Shown here: positions 1-9,733 of the stretch, piece by piece
How positions within the stretch are numbered: position 1 is the stretch's first letter
How the letters are laid out: the number at the start of each line of letters is the position of its first letter
NCBI GenBank assembly: GCA_023375785.1
Contig: SZWC01008633.1
Coordinates: 3,753-35,475 of the forward strand
DNA: 31,723 nucleotides
Direction: 5' to 3'
Source: Penium margaritaceum
Taxonomy: Eukaryota; Streptophyta; Zygnematophyceae; Desmidiales; Peniaceae
Position numbers and translations under genes: made by a program
Notes under the pieces: generated by a model
What the model was told of the DNA's origin: nothing
Databases searched by the model: none
What the model saw: only the letters and a program-made list of their open reading frames with translations

Positions 1-296
1 ATATCTATATCTATATCTATATCTATATCTACATCTATATCTATATCCATATCTATATCAATATGTATATCAATATCTCTATCCATATCTATATCTAAAT
101 CTATTTCCATATCTATATCTATATCTATATATTTATCTATATCTATATCTATATCTATATCTATATCTATATCTTTATCTATATCTATATCTATATCTTT
201 ATTTATATCTATACCTATATCTATATCCATATCCATATCCTTTTACATATCTTTATCCATATCCATATGCATATCTATATCTTTTTCTATATGTAC
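1..296. repeat. (ATATCT)n microsatellite, degenerate
   Basis: About 300 bases built almost only of ATATCT hexamers, with scattered substitutions (ATCCAT, TTTATC, ACATCT) that increase toward the right end. It runs off the left edge of the window, so its full length is unknown. No coding potential. Confidence 0.95.
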
Positions 297-1103
297 ATGT
301 ATTTATATGTTTTGATGTAAACAACATCTATGTAAACATCCATATTGATGTTCATATTGATGTATATATCTTTTTTGATGTGCATTTATTCATCTATATC
401 ACTTTGCATATGTATGTGTTCTTCTTAGAGATTCATTGTCTTTGCTGTACTTTTCATTTTTTTATGAATAAGTTTTCGAATTTCTGCTTATTTGATATGA
501 TATTTGAACTCTTGTTTACAAAATCATCTTATTGCATTGACGGATGTTCGTTTCGTTGATTTTGTCACCTTAAATTTCTTTAATTCGAGGGTTTTTACTC
601 GTAGGTCTTTTGTTCCTACTTGAAGTCAACACCTGCATTTTTGTTCATTGTTTAACTCTGCGTTTCAGAAAGTGATGAATGTGCCTCCATTTGTCAGTCC
701 TCTCGAAGCTATTTGTCTTGATTTCCTTTACTCAAACAGTTTTCACTTATTGATCCATAACGTTTCCGGTTGTGATCATATTTTCTTAGACGCGTTTGTA
801 TTTTACCTGTGGATTTTTTATTGATCGATGTGCGGATGTGCAGCCCGCCTTGCTATTTGTTTTCGGATGCGAACTTCTTTTTGAGAATGTTTTGTTTTCT
901 TTGAGTCTCACCTTAATTCTTATGTTCTTTATTAGTACCCTTCATAAGTCATCATATGCGTTAGCGGGCCCTTGGTCAGTGGCGCTGAACGGCTCTCGTT
1001 TGCGAATGTTTTGCTACGCTGATAGAACGCTGCACATTGTCCTTTGAACCGACAAAAAATGCCGGGTGTATCTGGGCAGCGTGTACTCTTATGCGCGGGA
1101 CTA
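297..1103. other. AT-rich DNA without recognisable gene
   Basis: A T-rich stretch with short open frames only (longest about 83 codons from 796). None shows a motif I recognise. No repeat partner was seen elsewhere in the window. Confidence 0.5.
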
Positions 1104-1123
1104 GAACCTCAGCAATGAGGTTC
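1104..1123 (+). other. Perfect 8-bp hairpin with GCAA loop
   Basis: GAACCTCA (1104-1111), loop GCAA (1112-1115), TGAGGTTC (1116-1123). The arms are exact reverse complements and the loop fits the GNRA tetraloop class, so an RNA copy could form a stable stem-loop. It lies about 150 bases upstream of a short (ATCT)4 run. Function unknown; a chance hairpin of this size is possible. Confidence 0.4.
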
Positions 1124-1268
1124 CAGGTAGTAGTTAATGCACGACAACTCCCAGTGGGCACATGCATGCCCCTCTCCATATTTGTCGTGTGTGGATGTCC
1201 CTCCTGACTCTCACTGTCACATGTGGCTCTGTGCCACCGTGCAAGGGGTAGCAACGATAAACATAATA

Positions 1269-1284
1269 ATCTATCTATCTATCT
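1269..1284. repeat. Short (ATCT)4 microsatellite
   Basis: Four exact ATCT units preceded by an A-rich stretch (AACGATAAACATAATA). A short microsatellite after an A-rich end could be the tail of an old retroposon, but no coding similarity supports this. Confidence 0.6.
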
Positions 1285-1775
1285 ACCTGTGTCGAATTCA
1301 CCTGACTGGAATGTCGTGCTGGCTTCAGATAGATCCCAACTGTCGTCAATGATTCTTATCCTCAAACTTGTCCCGTGTTCGGATGTCACGAAATCGCGCC
1401 ATCCGCGCCTCATTCTTGGCGGCATGCGAACTCGACAGCTGATGTGGCAGATTGCGAGATGGCTCATCTCGCACTCTTTTGCCGTGCGACAACACCCATC
1501 GTTGAAGCGCGTGAATTATCTTACATCTTTCAACAATGCCATGCGCGGGTCTCCCTTTGATCCATCGAATGGCTGCAACGTGCATGGCATCTCAACCTTT
1601 CATCGACTTTCATCGCTACAATATAAAAATTGCCTCATGCAAGGTTTTGTTATATCTCATGGCAATCGCGACCAACATCGATCGGCATCTTTATTATAAA
1701 CTCGGAAACGTAAATTCAGATACTCGAACCGAATCGTCCTCGTCGACGGGTCGACGGGGCTATCCGGCAGGAGTC

Positions 1776-1777
<2 letters not shown>

Positions 1778-1806
<29 letters not shown>
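1778..1806. repeat. C29 homopolymer
   Basis: A run of 29 consecutive C. Runs this long are unstable and error-prone in sequencing, so the exact length is uncertain. The complementary strand is a G-run able to form G-quadruplex structure. Confidence 0.9.
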
Positions 1807-3037
1807 TTCCCATCTCGATGTGTTGAAGCGTTATTCACGGCATTGAACAAGGAGTGTTTCGGCGGAAGATGGAAATTGTTGATGCTTGCAACGTACGCTG
1901 CGGGAAGCGACGTCATAATGTTGATCTAACGCGCCTCTTGCCTTCCCATGGTTGAAAGATACACTTTCGTAAAATCCGAACCCGGCCTTGCTTGCATACG
2001 GTGCGTAATAGATTTAAGCGACATTCGCCTCACTTTGCCCTGCTTTGCTGGGTGATGTGACGACATCGACCTCTACCTCTACCGTCGGTGAATTGTACGA
2101 AACATTTCCCTGCTACAATAGGACAGAAATGGGGAGAAATCGGCATTTATCGTGCTCTTAACGAGATATCTGTGAGATCTTCACTACTTCGAGCGAAGTC
2201 AGATCGGAGCTTCGATTAACGTTTAAGAGATCTGTTTACACCCATGAACATCTCGCTACTTTTGAAAGCTTTCTATGGTGTGGCGGGTACAACATCGCAA
2301 AACCTCGCACACGCTAGTACGGAAGATAGCAAGTCCACCTAATTCTGTGCTGGAATATTTGCCAAACTGTCCTTAAAGCTATGCATTTCATTCAGCACAA
2401 ACATAGCCAAACTCATTGTGAAAAGTCGAACACACCATTACAGATGTTTGAAGTAGCAAGGTCGCCCTCGTATAGATAGAGAGCCCAGTGGGAGAGATTG
2501 TTTGCCTGGGCCACCTAAAACAGAAAAATCGTATGAAAAGATGTTGCAAACTTGTAGGAAATAAACGACAAAGATGTGATGTAAACTTGAACAACATAAA
2601 TGGTGTAAGCCTTTTCACCGATTTGAGGCCCTCAACAACGCACCACTACGTACTGTCAAAGGGAAACTATCGATCAGTCCGATTAGGAAGAAGGTTTGAA
2701 AAATCTAACTAAGAGAATCTAATAACTTAACCGTGTATCACGTGCCGACATCAGTGCAAAAACATAAGTAAAGATTCTCACTCCTCCCAAAATACATGAG
2801 AAAAGATATGAATACATAAGAAAAGCAACTCAACAAGAACAACAAAGAACATACCACTAATGGCCAGAACCGTGAAACACAATTCAAAAAGAAGAGAGAA
2901 TGCAGCAACTCAAAAACTCTCTACGAAGATTAAATTATCCAACATTATCAAAAAACAATGAAATGGCGAGATTTAACTGGAAAATAATGATCCAAAATCT
3001 TAACATTCATAAATTATCTCAAAAGAAATTAGGGTGG
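1807..3037. other. Non-coding stretch, nothing recognised
   Basis: No open frame above about 80 codons carries a motif, and no LTR, tRNA or tandem structure was seen. Base composition becomes strongly A-rich from about 2700. Confidence 0.5.
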
Positions 3038-3325
3038 AAGTGATATATTCCCAGATTTAAAACTTCTATAGGTAAGATGCCGGCATTGCGTGCGATCTAA
3101 TGCACATGTTAATGAATTACAAGAAATAATTCAGGTATCAACTCACTGTGCCAAAATAACCAGCCCCCCACGTAGTCATATACATTACCCATCTGAGAAT
3201 AGAGTTTAAAAAAACCATGTGTGGCCTAAGCACTGTTCGTTGACACTTGCATAGTGATAGAGCGGAATCCACATGTCCCAACGCCGTTACACCGCCAAAC
3301 CACCAAAACAAGTTCGGTTGTCGTA
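3038..3325 (+). repeat. Dispersed repeat family, copy 1
   Basis: This stretch aligns, with gaps, to 18208-18577. Shared landmarks in the same order are AAGTNAYATAT, CAGGTATCAACNC, AGCCCCCCAC, TACCCATCTRRGAAT, CCYAAGCACTRTT, ACACTTG, ATAGTGATRGAG and GTTACACCRCCAAA. This copy holds a single version of the unit that is amplified four times in copy 2 and lacks the palindrome found there, so it is probably closer to the ancestral form. No coding capacity seen. The family is not identified. Confidence 0.65.
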
Positions 3326-3773
3326 CCTTGGTCTTGCATTTCTATGCACAAACTAGAGTGTCCCATGCCTGGGTTTGAAGCAAAATGATAAAAGTTTGTG
3401 TTATTTTTGAGTGAATGTTTTGTGATCGTCAAGGCAATGGACACGTGTCTTCAGATATGTTTCCAACAAATGGGTAAGCATCATTCGTGACATTCGAGCA
3501 GCTCGCCGTCACCAACGGTGCTAAGGCCATATGCCAACTGCCAAATCGTTGGCGTTTTTGCCATGATTTATGTGACAGTTGAATACATACGAAAGCCTGA
3601 TTGAATCATGAATCGAGCTCATAATAGCAATTCAAAGGAAATGCGCAGCGCAATTCATTGGCAGGTCATGGCTTCCTCATACCATGTGTGGTTGCAGGGT
3701 CGTCCTCTGCCGCCGTTGGAGAAATGGGCGTCTGATGTGGACAATGCCTTAACCATGGACTTATACGATGTGT

Positions 3774-3916
3774 GGGTCCAGTGGGGAAACATGAAGCACA
3801 TGTGGGACTCAAAGAGATTGAGCCCATGTCCTGTGACCCAAACAACATGTGCTGGCTCATGGGTGTTAAACCATCTCATTTCCGTCCGTTATGGTGTCCT
3901 CCTCATTGGCAGCCAT
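3774..3916 (+). repeat. Diverged 143-bp duplication, copy 1
   Basis: Aligns over equal length to 4345-4487. Shared blocks include AAGCACATGNGGGAC, CCTNGTGACCCA and ATGGTGTCCTCCTCA(T/C)TGGCA. The repeat offset is 571 bp. Identity is roughly 65-70% by eye, so the duplication is old. Function unknown. Confidence 0.6.
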
Positions 3917-4344
3917 GATTCCATATGGACCCACAATGGTGCGCTAGGTTGTAAACTGTGAAGACTATGGCAACTAGATCCATTTCACGACTATGCCATC
4001 ATATTCTGCATGTGTTGTGGCTGTACTCACATTCTTTTGAGAAGGCTTTCTATCATTGCTATTCCTTCACATCATACAAATATGATGTGTCAAACAACCT
4101 AGTAGGCTCATTTCAATGATATATATTGTAAAAGAACCAGTTGAGTATGGCCAAAATCTTGCATTGTCTACTTTTCCTTTGATGTCAATGTTCCAATGCA
4201 TAAACATATCTTTTAATCTACAAAATCTGAGAGGTTGGACCATGCTACCATTCCAGTTGTGGGATGGATATCTAGATGTGCCTTGCAAGGATGCTTGGGG
4301 ACTCCTCATCTCGCCTCTAGCCCGATTGGATCAGTATAATGGAT

Positions 4345-4487
4345 GGGTAGAGCGGAACAAAATCAAGCACATGAGGGACACAAAGTGCTCGAGACCACCT
4401 CCTAGTGACCCATTTGATATGTGCCAACTCATGGCTGTGAAGCTACCCCATCTTCATCCCATATGGTGTCCTCCTCACTGGCAACAA
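4345..4487 (+). repeat. Diverged 143-bp duplication, copy 2
   Basis: Partner of 3774-3916, same strand and same length without an obvious gap. It lies in an open frame of 136 codons (4116-4526), but the corresponding frame is not preserved in copy 1. This argues against a conserved protein. Confidence 0.6.
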
Positions 4488-6329
4488 GGGGTCCATCTCA
4501 ATCCTCTTTGGTGTGCCAGAATGTGATTCATGGATCCTGTTTTCATATCTTGAGCATCCGGTCTATGTCCATTACATCGACCTCATTTAGCGTTGGTGCG
4601 CCACATGTCACATCTCTTTTGAATGTCTTCATATAAGCAATGTGCAAAGCATGAATGGGTGCCTTAGAATGATGAAGAGAATGAAAACCAGAAGGTGCAC
4701 AACCAACTTTGGAGCTGCTCGTAATGTCCCATTCAACATGTGGAACATGTCGTTTGTGAAGCAACCTTACTGAAAGGAAAGGATATGATATGCATAAAAG
4801 AAATGCATTTCATATCTCTTTTACCCAGTTTGTGTTACATTCATTGTTCACATTGGGAACATATCCCCCGGGTATCTCTTCTCGTGTGAAGCATGCCAAG
4901 CAATTATCATCGCCGAACACAAATGAATACTAATGATAACCAAAGGTTTGAAAAAATCCTCACCCACAAGTTTCACCTAGTACACATCATTGAAATGGAC
5001 CTGGCTTCCCATTCATAATCCACTGTTGCACTTAGGGGGGAAGGTGTGGATCCACCTAGTGATGTCACAGTTGGCAATCTCTGGCTGATGGCATAGGTGC
5101 ATCTGGATTAACTACGATCCCATTGTTGAAGTCGGTAACAACATTGCAGAACACTTCTTTGAAAATGAATTGAATGGATGTGTCATGTCACATGGTTCTG
5201 GACACGTGCTATAATGTTAATTCACCATGAAGTGCCTCCATTCCACGTGAATTCTTGAGAGCAAGTAGCATGTGCAAGATCCTCACATGAATGAAGTATA
5301 TATTGGCAATGATGTGGAGACTTGCGTATACTCTAGAGAATTTTGGTGCAAAAGTTTCAAGGAAGCGCAAATGGTTGTGTTGCGACCTTGAATCCTTTGG
5401 ATAGAGGCATGTATTTGTGGCCCTAGAATACAATACATCATACAGATTTCTGTTATGTAAGAACATACAACTTCATTCTATCCCCGCGTTTATCAGTGCA
5501 ACATTTGTCAAGGACTGAGTTTGACAAAGCCATAGTTGATAAAATGATGACCAAAACACAAGAATGTTTATAATGGATATGCATACACATCACTCTCACA
5601 CATCATGTGATGCTTGTGGTAACATACCCAAACCCTCCCCTACTCATGCTATCATAATCGTTGTCAAAACTTGTACGTGAGATGAAAGCATGATTGTGGC
5701 CAAGGGCTTCTCCCTTCTACTCATGCATAGTGACATTTATGTAGTGTTTGAAGAATGTTTATTGTACTAAGAAAAGGAATTTCGGAGCGATGTACACGGA
5801 GGTTGTGACATTGGACATCTCACCTCATATCCTAAGTGTGTCCCTACCACGTACTTCATGGTTCTCGTATGCTCTCCCTCCTTCATTTATTCTAGCATAT
5901 GTCTCCCCCCTTGTCTTCTTCTCCTACATTTTCTTCTACTTCAGTCTGTAATCCCCCGTACGATTCCATGAAATGGACAACTTCTCCATTGTGGTCCTCT
6001 TAGGTCAACAATTTCTTCTTTGGTTGAGCCGCATATCCATGCAAGTCCTCACCGTTACTATCAGATACGTCGTCATTGAAGTTGTCCGCTGCTATCCACC
6101 TTCAAGGTCGTAATCTTCTACGCTTGAGTCGTCTGTCAATGCCCCTTTTGCTTGCTCTTTCCCACTTCCAATGCCCAATGCTTCTTCTTTTCTCTCTCCA
6201 TATACACCTACACCAGCTCTTCCTACAACATGATCCGCTCTGAGCGCAACTACAACCTCATGTGGGCGCTAGATTGCACTGTTGAGACATCTATTTTTGG
6301 TGTGGCCCTTTTAACCACTCTAAGGCCAG
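4488..6329. other. Non-coding stretch, nothing recognised
   Basis: Short unrelated open frames on both strands, the longest about 85 codons (5209-5466, minus). I read the minus strand for transposase remnants because a MULE fragment follows directly, but found no motif I would defend. Confidence 0.45.
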
Positions 6330-6990
6330 GTGAAGTTATGCTTTGAATAGGGTCTTTGTGCAATCGGGCAATGTAGGGACTCCCCCCGCCATGCCAAGAT
6401 CCTGGTTGCCTTGGACCGGATGGGACTAGGTGGATTCCCTCTGTAGCAATGGACTACATGGGATTCCGTACATCCTTTTATAATAGCCCATTGTCTATCT
6501 GACGTTCACGTTCGCTATCGGGTCTTCTCCTACCTCCATCATCATTACACATGCGTGCTGGCAAGGCTAGTCATACTAATACCGCCGACCATACTCACAA
6601 TTCGTGTCCCAAAGGTCTACCCGGCGGTGGAAGTTTGTTGGGCCACGCACCATAGCAGTGTTCGGCCACTCCATGATGATGTCGTAGTTGCGAGCCACTC
6701 CCTTACTGTGTAGGAGCCGTTTTGTAAAGTCCAAGAACTACCGCTTTAAAGTTAACGATGTGCTCGCGTCTCTCAGCCATCATCCTTGTCACAAATTAGT
6801 ACACCTATAGGAAGTAGGAGAACGGGTACAACTATTGGAGGGACATGAGGTGGGCATTCAGAGACTCAGAGGCATTGCTGGTGATGTGGCCCCCACATGG
6901 AACATGACACACATAGGAATTCCACACCTGCAAGTGTATGCCACCCTTTCCATCCGGGCCTTACATGAGGTAGTTTGTTTGTTAGCTCGC
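6330..6990 (-). pseudogene. Decayed MULE (Mutator-like) transposase C-terminal region with SWIM zinc finger
   Basis: Reading the minus strand, two landmarks of plant MULE transposases appear in the expected order. At about 6876-6840 there is GGHITSNASESLNAHL, resembling the conserved 'mTSN.sESLN' stretch after the catalytic core, followed by a segment ending MMAERREHIV. At about 6620-6549 there is RRVDLWDTNCEYGRRY, then after two stops CQHACV, which fits a SWIM finger (CxC...CxH) whose second Cys is Tyr. Further downstream comes a proline/arginine-rich tail (PSGPRQPG) like those after MULE SWIM domains. Several stops and at least one frameshift (the two landmarks are in different frames) make this a pseudogene. 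The catalytic core and terminal inverted repeats were not found. What is seen is the motifs; the family assignment is inference from their order. Confidence 0.5.
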
Positions 6991-7037
6991 TAACTTATGG
7001 CTTTGTGCAAGTGTTCATGGTTTGATGCTGTCAGAAG

Positions 7038-7661
7038 TATGACTCCGACAAGGTCCTCTCTGTAATAAACACCCCTAGGATAATTCAAGATCTCAATATA
7101 GGTTTAGACCCCACTTGGAACCTCCTCGGCAACAGCACGTTGTTCACGGCCGTTCCTCTTGAGTCGAGCTTCCCCTTGTAAAAGCTATTATGGTACTATG
7201 CGTACAGCTAACGGGAGCAAGTTCTATCTTGTTCTACTATATATACAAAGGCTGTTCATTCCCTCCGAGATTAACCGCGAACAGCTTTTTTAATCCTGTT
7301 TGCCTTTGTTTCCATGGCTTTGCCACCGTGGTTTCGCTCTGCTTGCCCATCGCTCATTATGCCATCGTCTTCCACTATGAAATCTCACCTCCACACCTCG
7401 TTACTCCATCGTGCTCGCATTTTTGCCTCAGTTCTCCTTGGTGCCTACTCATCTCATATCATGCGAGACGTTTGGTCGTGTATTCTCTCACCTGGCTTCT
7501 GTCCACCTCTAGTCTATACCTCATATTTGCACCTCTCTATCTAGTTTGTGGCCTAACTCCTGTGTTTTTTGCATAGCTCTTTGCCTACAATATCATTTCC
7601 AAACTTACTGCTCTTTCTTGCTTTTGCCATCACTTCTTCTTCTTCCTCCATTCTTCTGACA
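7038..7661 (+). repeat. Probable old LTR (element E, 5' copy)
   Basis: The sequence aligns to 16525-17035 through shared blocks: AATAAACACNCCT, a RAACCTCCTCG block, CCGTTCC followed by AGAGTCGAG, a TATATA box, TTCATTCCCTCC(G/A)AGATTAAC, CCTTTGNTTCCA and TCNNCTCATNTC. It ends in ..TCTGACA directly against a primer-binding-site-like TGGTATCAGAG at 7662, as an LTR would. The two copies differ strongly (about 30% by eye), so the element is old, or these are two separate insertions of one family. The left boundary is set by the end of similarity and is approximate. Confidence 0.5.
7238..7245 (+). promoter_or_regulatory. TATA box in old LTR
   Basis: TATATATA lies at the same relative place as TATATAAG (16742-16749) in the partner copy. 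Each is followed after roughly 15-20 bases by the conserved TTCATTCCCTCC block, a plausible transcription start region. The element is decayed, so activity is not implied. Confidence 0.4.
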
Positions 7662-7672
7662 TGGTATCAGAG
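7662..7672 (+). other. Primer binding site (tRNA-iMet type) of element E
   Basis: TGGTATCAGAG matches the standard plant retrotransposon PBS complementary to the 3' end of initiator tRNA-Met. It begins immediately after the CA that ends the preceding LTR-like repeat. Eleven of the usual twelve bases are present. Confidence 0.55.
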
Positions 7673-8775
7673 TATCAGGTGACATCACCTTGTTCCTCGC
7701 CATCATTGTCGTCATGGTAACCACGTCATTGCTTCCTCGCCATCATTTTCATCCCCTGTTGGACACTCTTCCTCAGTCATTGCCTGCCTTCGTCTACACC
7801 ACCGCTCTCATTTTGACCTGTCTTCCGCCACCACATCTACAACGTTGACCATACCTTGATCGTTCATGCGCCCATTCGACCGCACAAGCGGATTGGGTAC
7901 ACCTAGTCTGCCATAATCTTGCTCGCCTATACTTCCTCCGCTTCCTTTACAACTAACGTCAACAGTATTGCATCGACTGCTTCTCAACCTTTTGTAGCTC
8001 CTCGTTGCCGTGACCTAGCTTTGCATCCAATCTTACGCACGTGGCAACATTTGGTACGTCCGTGATGCCAACAAACATGAGAAACTCATAATACGCCTTC
8101 TACCGCTACCTTTGTTAATGCTTCTTGCTACTTCTCCTTCTTCCGCCATTTGTTTGCATTGCTCTCCACAAAAATCCTCCAGCCACTGCAACTGTCCTCT
8201 CCTACTCCATCGCCTTCATCAATTCAATCATCACCATCCGCTACCTCATCCTTCTCTTCTCTTGCATCATCTCCTCAAGCTGCTCTCTCGTGCATCCTCT
8301 TCTTGTCATCAGTACCAAAGCATCGTTCGCTTTAAAAGCATAACACACCAACGGTCTTCGAGCCCGCCAGTCTTGAGCCAACTAGGGAACAAGCCATCAC
8401 GCTTTTCACATTTGCGGATGTCTCTATTTCTCTTGGACCACACACACTACAACAAATCTTCTCTCAACATCAGACACCACCAGTATTCTTACCCGTCGGT
8501 CTCAAGCTAAGTGGGTGCACAGGTGGTCACTCTCCTCACATTAGCAAAGCTCCTTACTTTATCAAAATCTGTAGTTTTCTCTTGTTCTCTCGTATATCCT
8601 CCATCTTTCCTCCTTTGCAATAGCTACTCCCTCAATCTCCCCCTCAGCATGTTCCCATCTCTTTCCTCATCACTATGCTTCATCATCGCCGTTCTCAGCT
8701 TCCTAATCACCTCCATCATCATCATCTTCTTCATCATCAACCATCATGTGCGGCGCACATGGTTTTGCCCCTACG
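7673..8775 (+). other. CT-rich internal region of element E (no gene recognised)
   Basis: Pyrimidine-rich sequence full of CATCATC and TCTTC runs. Open frames here (for example 8112-8510) translate to Ser/His/Leu-rich low-complexity protein with no retroviral motif. If E is a real LTR element, it looks non-autonomous or too decayed to read. Confidence 0.35.
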
Positions 8776-8780
8776 ACAAG
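8776..8780 (+). repeat. Target site duplication of element D (left)
   Basis: ACAAG, identical to 15306-15310 immediately outside the other end of element D. A 5-bp duplication is typical for Ty3/gypsy integrase. Confidence 0.9.
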
Positions 8781-9549
8781 TGTAAGCCGGGCAGTGACAA
8801 CGGCACTGATTACGGCTTGTGGCTTCCTTGAATGTATGATCTGACTGTGCATTTGGAATCTAAAGGAAAAACCGTGCAAGATCAACCCAAGAACGGGGTA
8901 GATCCATCAAGAATTGTGGAAGTTACGCCCGGCCGAAGGTTGGACCAGCCGAGGGGAAAACAGATGACGGGAATTCATCCCCAAGGACCAAGGCTCGACC
9001 CTCGGAAGACCCAACAAGGCCGAAGCGCCCCTTGGGGCCCGGATAGTCAATGAGTCAAGGATCATTGAGGACCAAGGGCGCTTCGAAATGGCGCCGCGAT
9101 GTGTTATTACCAGCAAGGGCGCTTCGGGCGGCCGTCACCACCGCTAGTGGTGCTGCCAGCGGCAGATTATTGTGGTTCGCGGAAACGGCCATATCTCGGC
9201 CTTTCCTCCATGGAATGATGCAATTCTTGGTGCGTTGGAAAGCTGGGAAGATGAACTACGTGATGCTGGAGCATAACCTCTCATCCCAGGCCCATACAGA
9301 GCCGCGCACGGCTCAACGACCTCGGGTCGCCTAGGATGTGTCATCATCTACATATAGTCTTGTATGTTGACACTTGAATAAGAAGTACAGTTTACTCCCA
9401 CTGTGCCACACGTGTTTCCGTGCACCCCCAAGATGACCCTACGCTTCCGCAACCCCGGGAAGGTGCGCACCGGCCTCCCTTGGTCGCCGTTGCCGCCGGT
9501 TGGTGCTTACACCATCCGGTTGAGGCTAGCACACCGCGCCCGGATCACA
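8781..9549 (+). repeat. 5' LTR of element D
   Basis: 769 bp, TGTAAGCC at the start and ATCACA at the end. It aligns end to end with 14537-15305, with about 39 differences. The boundaries are fixed by the flanking ACAAG duplication. A TATA-like ACATATAG lies at about 9350-9357 and could position U3/R. No open frame of note. Confidence 0.95.
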
Positions 9550-9551
9550 CT

Positions 9552-9563
9552 TTGTATCAGAGC
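9552..9563 (+). other. Primer binding site of element D (tRNA-iMet)
   Basis: TTGTATCAGAGC, two bases inside the 5' LTR end, matches the initiator tRNA-Met site TGGTATCAGAGC at 11 of 12 positions. The G-to-T change at position 2 falls next to the base that pairs with the tRNA 3' end and may weaken priming. Confidence 0.85.
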
Positions 9564-9733
9564 CACCCTTGGCTCAGGGGCACAATCATCTACGTGGCAA
9601 CCTCTCCTGGTCAGCGTAGACCAGCACGCATCTCGTCTCTTTGACGGATCCGTGCCCAAGGCCAACCACGCACTCCGGTGACAAGGCGGTAGTTGGAGGA
9701 CCCGTTGAGGAAGAAGTTGTACCGGACTTGAAG

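Noticed and set aside
1..296. Telomeric or centromeric satellite
   Set aside because: The ATATCT unit is not a plant-type telomere repeat (TTTAGGG class) and the array is too degenerate and short to call a centromeric satellite.
1223..1699. 158-codon open frame as a gene
   Set aside because: It crosses the ATCT microsatellite, is overlapped by open frames on the other strand, and shows no motif or composition I recognise.
8112..8510. 132-codon Ser/His/Leu-rich frame as a protein
   Set aside because: It is a translation of CT-rich low-complexity DNA. Two other frames over the same bases are also open.
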